Of a stretch of 7,466 nucleotides of DNA, positions 5,392 through 7,466 are shown piece after piece. Where the stretch lies: contig JAKBRR010000074.1 in NCBI GenBank assembly GCA_021845325.1, positions 1 to 7,466 of the forward strand. Direction: 5' to 3'. This DNA comes from Thermoplasmata archaeon. Lineage in GTDB: Archaea; Thermoplasmatota; Thermoplasmata; Thermoplasmatales; Thermoplasmataceae. Position 1 is the first letter of the stretch, and every line of letters starts with the position of its first letter. The position numbers and the translations under genes were made by a program. The notes under the pieces were generated by a model that saw only the letters and a program-made list of their open reading frames with translations, searched no databases and was not told the DNA's origin.

Positions 5392-6714
5392 ATGAGCAAG
5401 AGAGTACTTATTTGCAACAGAGGAGAAATTTCTGCTAGGATTCTCAGAACACTCAGGAAGATGAACATTACTAGTATTGCTGTATATTCTGATGCGGATA
5501 AAAATTCTCCTTATACATCTCTAGCAGACGAAGCCTATTATATTGGCCCTTCTAACCCTGCTAAAAGTTACCTTAACATGGAGAATATAATAAGAACTGC
5601 AAAATTTGCCAAAGCCGACGCAATTCACCCTGGTTATGGTTTCCTATCGGAAAATGAAAAGTTTGCAAAGATGGTAGAAGACAAAGGGTTCATATGGATA
5701 GGGCCAAACCCTGATGTCATGACAAAACTCAGTTCAAAAATTGAGTGCCGGAGAATTGCTAAAAAAGCGTCGGTTCCAATTACTCCTGGTACTGGTATTC
5801 TTAAAAAGAATTCGGTAGAATCAGATATTAGTAATATTGGATTTCCACTTCTTCTCAAACCAGATAGGGGAGGTGGAGGGAAAGGTATCAAGCGCATTTT
5901 TAGTTCCGGCGAGGTTATGAATGCATTCCAGTCAGCCACAAGTGAATCTCTCTATGCATTTGGAAACTCTGATCTCTATGCAGAAAAGTACGTTGAAGAC
6001 GCTAGGCATGTAGAAATCCAGATAGTTGCTGATAGAAGTGGGAACGTCTTTTCTTTGGGGGAAAGGGACTGTTCAGTTCAGAGAAGATACCAGAAAATAA
6101 TAGAAGAAGCACCTTCACCTAAAGTAAGCCAGGGACTCAGAGAGAAGATGTATGAAGTGGCTAAGAACTTTATAACAGCAAGTGGTTATGACGCTGTCGG
6201 TACTCTGGAATTCATTATTGACAAAGCGGGAAATCCATATTTTATGGAGATAAATGAGAGAATACAAGTTGAGCACCCAGTTACTGAGGAAACCACAGGC
6301 CTTGACATAGTGAGGTTGCAGATAGAAAATGGTTTCGACGGGAAGGTTAGCATATCCAAAGATTACTACCCACAAGGACATGCAATAGAAGCGAGGGTAT
6401 ATGCTGAAGACCCTGAAACATTCTTTCCTTCCCCGGGACAGATCACATTGCTTCAGATACCTAAAATTAGGAATATCAGAATTGACCACTCATTAGCTAA
6501 TATGATCCGGATTTCCCCATTCTATGACCCACTTTTGGCGAAGGTGATTTCCAGGGGAAAATCAAGGAGTGAAGCACTTAATAGTCTTTTAGATTATTTT
6601 CCGTCACTAAGGATAGAAGGAATAAAGACAAACATTCCTCTTATAGAGAGACTTCTTTCATCTGAAGAGTACAGATCAGGTGACATTGATACCAGCTTCA
6701 TGGATAAAAAATAA
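5392..6714 (+). CDS. accC: Biotin carboxylase subunit (AccC-type)
   Basis: The 440-residue length equals stand-alone AccC (about 445-450). Segments in order are the N-terminal domain VLICNRGEISARILRT (5-20) and HPGYGFLSEN (79-88). Next comes the ATP-grasp domain with the Gly loop KPDRGGGGKGI (156-166), then ERDCSVQRRYQKIIEEAPSP (224-243), MEINERIQVEHPVTE (285-299) and HAIEARVYAEDP (330-341). By comparison with E. coli AccC, the expected residues are all present: Lys116, Lys156, His206, Lys235, Glu273, Glu286, Asn288, Arg290, Glu294 and Arg335. It should make carboxybiotin from ATP and bicarbonate on the adjacent carrier. No acyl-CoA carboxyltransferase (AccAD or PccB type) is in the window. 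The only candidate acceptors are the KipI/KipA-type subunits, so the accC symbol marks the family and not acetyl-CoA carboxylation. A weak AGTGAT precedes the ATG by 5 bases. An ATG at 5388 is out of frame. Confidence 0.95.
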   Translation: MSKRVLICNRGEISARILRTLRKMNITSIAVYSDADKNSPYTSLADEAYYIGPSNPAKSYLNMENIIRTAKFAKADAIHPGYGFLSENEKFAKMVEDKGFIWIGPNPDVMTKLSSKIECRRIAKKASVPITPGTGILKKNSVESDISNIGFPLLLKPDRGGGGKGIKRIFSSGEVMNAFQSATSESLYAFGNSDLYAEKYVEDARHVEIQIVADRSGNVFSLGERDCSVQRRYQKIIEEAPSPKVSQGLREKMYEVAKNFITASGYDAVGTLEFIIDKAGNPYFMEINERIQVEHPVTEETTGLDIVRLQIENGFDGKVSISKDYYPQGHAIEARVYAEDPETFFPSPGQITLLQIPKIRNIRIDHSLANMIRISPFYDPLLAKVISRGKSRSEALNSLLDYFPSLRIEGIKTNIPLIERLLSSEEYRSGDIDTSFMDKK

Positions 6715-6740
6715 TTAAAAATTTTTGTACCAAAATTTGA
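6715..6740 (+). terminator. Possible operon terminator (T-rich, archaeal type)
   Basis: AAAAATTTTT (6717-6726) directly follows the stop of the biotin carboxylase gene and gives a T5 run, with a second A/T run at 6732-6737. Archaeal transcription can stop at such T-tracts without a GC hairpin. The signal is weak and rests mostly on its position. Confidence 0.3.
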
Positions 6741-6788
6741 ACAGAAACAGATGAGGACTGATTGAGAAATATGATAATATTGTTTGTG

Positions 6789-6824
6789 ATAATTCAAAAT
6801 TATTCTCTCTCAATTTTAATTTTG
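6789..6824. terminator. AT-rich inverted repeats between converging reading frames
   Basis: CAAAATTA (6795-6802) is exactly complementary to TAATTTTG (6817-6824) across a 14-base loop. Competing with it is ATAATT (6789-6794), which pairs with AATTAT (6798-6803). Stems are pure A/T except for one end pair and thus weak. They overlap the stop of the minus-strand frame at 6816, where a bidirectional terminator between converging genes would be expected. Chance is a real alternative in AT-rich DNA. Confidence 0.25.
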
Positions 6825-7040
6825 TCTATCACTTAATTTGCCTTGTATACTGATTTTAGCCATAACACTATGATGGAAATACTCATGGAATACTGGATTT
6901 GCCTTATAGTTTAATCCACCTGACGGAGTATGTATTCCAATTTTCGTATTCAAGTATAAGAATATTGTATACTGTGCAAATGCACCGATAATAAGCAAGG
7001 CTGTTAGAATATGGGAAGGAATAGTATGAACTGGTCTGGA
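6816..7040 (-). pseudogene. Possible C-terminal remnant of a membrane protein gene interrupted by the IS110 element
   Basis: On the minus strand a frame of about 74 codons ends at TAA (6818-6816). It has ordinary codon choice and balanced composition, unlike an antisense shadow. It contains a clear hydrophobic segment (about 6955-7010, reading HILTALLIIGAFAQYTIFLYL) followed by a polar tail with TPSGG and a His-rich FHEYFHH, ending in GKLSDRQN. I do not recognise the family. Upstream it runs into sequence complementary to the transposase gene, and the frame stays open there only by chance. The likely reading is that the N-terminal part lies beyond the far end of the insertion sequence. It converges with the operon, with 101 bases between the stops. 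The alternative is that this stretch is the non-coding left end of the IS110 element. Confidence 0.38.
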
Positions 7041-7466
7041 TGTTATATGATATATGCTGGAATAGCTCTGGCCAAGAAGAAGTTTGATTATTGCATTATA
7101 GACAGTGAATTGAAAGTAATAAAAATGGGAATGCTGATAAACAACATACATGGTTTCAGCGAATTTCTAAGAATAATAAAGAAATATAAAAATATAAAAC
7201 TGGGAATAGAATCAACAGGGATATACTATGTTAACTTGTATACATTTTTAATAAACAACAATTGCAATATAATACTGTTAAATCCACTGGAAACAAAGCT
7301 GTTGAAGAGTTCAAGGATAAGGAAGAATAATACAGATAAAATAGATGCAGAAGCAATAGCAAAATATATTATAATACGTAAAAGCAATATAATTAGCATG
7401 GATAAAAATACTTATTCGAACCTTAAAGAATACGTATACACATATATAAGGATAAACAAAAAAATA
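7041..7466 (+). mobile_element. IS110-family insertion sequence, left part (right end outside window)
   Basis: The element is recognised by its transposase. Its left boundary cannot be placed exactly, because IS110 elements lack long terminal inverted repeats and usually make no target duplication. The start given assumes that the minus-strand remnant marks flanking DNA up to about 7040. If the element instead has a long non-coding left end, the boundary could lie up to about 300 bases further left. Codon use inside it is visibly richer in ATA and AAT than in the operon, which fits separate ancestry. Confidence 0.6.
7047..7466 (+). CDS. IS110-family transposase (DEDD recombinase), N-terminal part, first catalytic Asp replaced by Ala
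   Basis: The frame is open from ATG 7047 to the window edge, giving 140 codons of an enzyme usually 320-420 residues long. Two upstream in-frame ATGs (7011, 7026) would add 12 or 7 residues. 7047 is preferred because IS110 proteins begin with a short stretch before the G-I-D motif. The RuvC-like DEDD domain is recognisable: MIYAGIALAKKKF (1-13), GIESTGIY (53-60), LLNPLETKLLKSS (77-89) and NNTDKIDAEAIAKY (94-107). Expected catalytic residues are Asp in GID, Glu in IES, and two Asp in TDKID. Here Glu55, Asp97 and Asp100 are present, but the first position is Ala7 (GCT 7065-7067). An intact enzyme acts on DNA ends guided by an element-encoded bridge RNA. This copy may be inactive. The C-terminal Tnp20 domain with its Ser lies outside the window. 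Confidence 0.85.
   Translation, partial: MIYAGIALAKKKFDYCIIDSELKVIKMGMLINNIHGFSEFLRIIKKYKNIKLGIESTGIYYVNLYTFLINNNCNIILLNPLETKLLKSSRIRKNNTDKIDAEAIAKYIIIRKSNIISMDKNTYSNLKEYVYTYIRINKKI

Larger units (their letters stand above)
6715..7046. other. 332-base gap between the operon and the transposase
   Basis: No plus-strand gene, tRNA or other structured RNA that I can support lies here. It holds the T-rich stretch and weak inverted repeats (6715-6824), the minus-strand remnant (6816-7040), and two short direct repeats. These are ATTTGCCTT at 6836-6844 and 6897-6905, and TTGTATACTG at 6843-6852 and 6965-6974. The repeats are too short to assign a role. Confidence 0.5.

Noticed and set aside
6115..6489. 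Minus-strand open frame of 124 codons inside the biotin carboxylase gene
   Set aside because: It is antisense to strongly conserved coding sequence, with no family resemblance and no ribosome binding site.
5170..6714. Acetyl- or propionyl-CoA carboxylase
   Set aside because: No AccAD or PccB-type carboxyltransferase is present in the window, and the carrier has an MKTE motif and tight linkage to Kip-type genes.
2387..6714. A complete urea amidolyase pathway
   Set aside because: There is no allophanate hydrolase (amidase-signature) gene in the window. A LamB/YcsF protein stands in that place, so urea as substrate is not supported.
6836..6974. Short direct repeats as a CRISPR array or regulatory iterons
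   Set aside because: There are only two copies each of 9-10 bases at unequal spacing in AT-rich DNA, and they fall inside a possible coding remnant.

Overview
The window is a tightly packed, single-direction operon on the + strand (positions 1-6714), followed by a 332-base gap and the start of an IS110-family transposase that runs off the right edge. Base composition is moderately AT-rich. Arg is mostly AGA/AGG, ATA is a common Ile codon, and Shine-Dalgarno sites of the GGAGGTGA type sit at the gene junctions. Together with the protein style this suggests an archaeon, probably a thermoacidophile (Thermoplasmatales-like, with Sulfolobales a second option). That assignment is inference; no rRNA or marker gene is present.

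Layout: (1) 1-566, C-terminal part of a class III PLP aminotransferase; (2) 563-2122, an NCS1-family permease; (3) 2126-2377, an unrecognised 83-residue protein with eight cysteines; (4) 2387-3373, a KipI/PxpB-type subunit; (5) 3379-4398, a KipA/PxpC-type subunit; (6) 4395-5168, a LamB/YcsF (PxpA) protein; (7) 5170-5382, a free-standing 70-residue biotinyl carrier domain; (8) 5392-6714, a biotin carboxylase. Neighbouring genes overlap by up to 4 bases or are separated by at most 9, so this should be one transcript with translational coupling. The promoter lies upstream of the window.

How the genes may work together: KipI + KipA + LamB/YcsF is the gene set of the ATP-dependent 5-oxoprolinase PxpABC. 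Here the two Kip-type subunits carry sequence signatures of the carboxyltransferase part of urea carboxylase, and the operon also supplies a separate biotin carboxylase and biotin carrier. Genes 4, 5, 7 and 8 therefore look like a urea-carboxylase-type enzyme split into four polypeptides, with a LamB/YcsF hydrolase in place of allophanate hydrolase. The simplest model is a biotin-, ATP- and bicarbonate-dependent enzyme that opens a lactam or other cyclic amide. The permease would import the substrate and the aminotransferase would process the released amino acid. 5-Oxoproline giving glutamate is the default substrate; a different lactam, such as one giving an omega-amino acid, is possible. The substrate cannot be read from the sequence.

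The right end (6715-7466) holds weak terminator-like sequence. It also holds a minus-strand reading frame (6816 to about 7040) that looks like the C-terminal end of a membrane protein gene cut off by the insertion sequence. The IS110 transposase starts at about 7047 and has Ala where the first catalytic Asp is expected.
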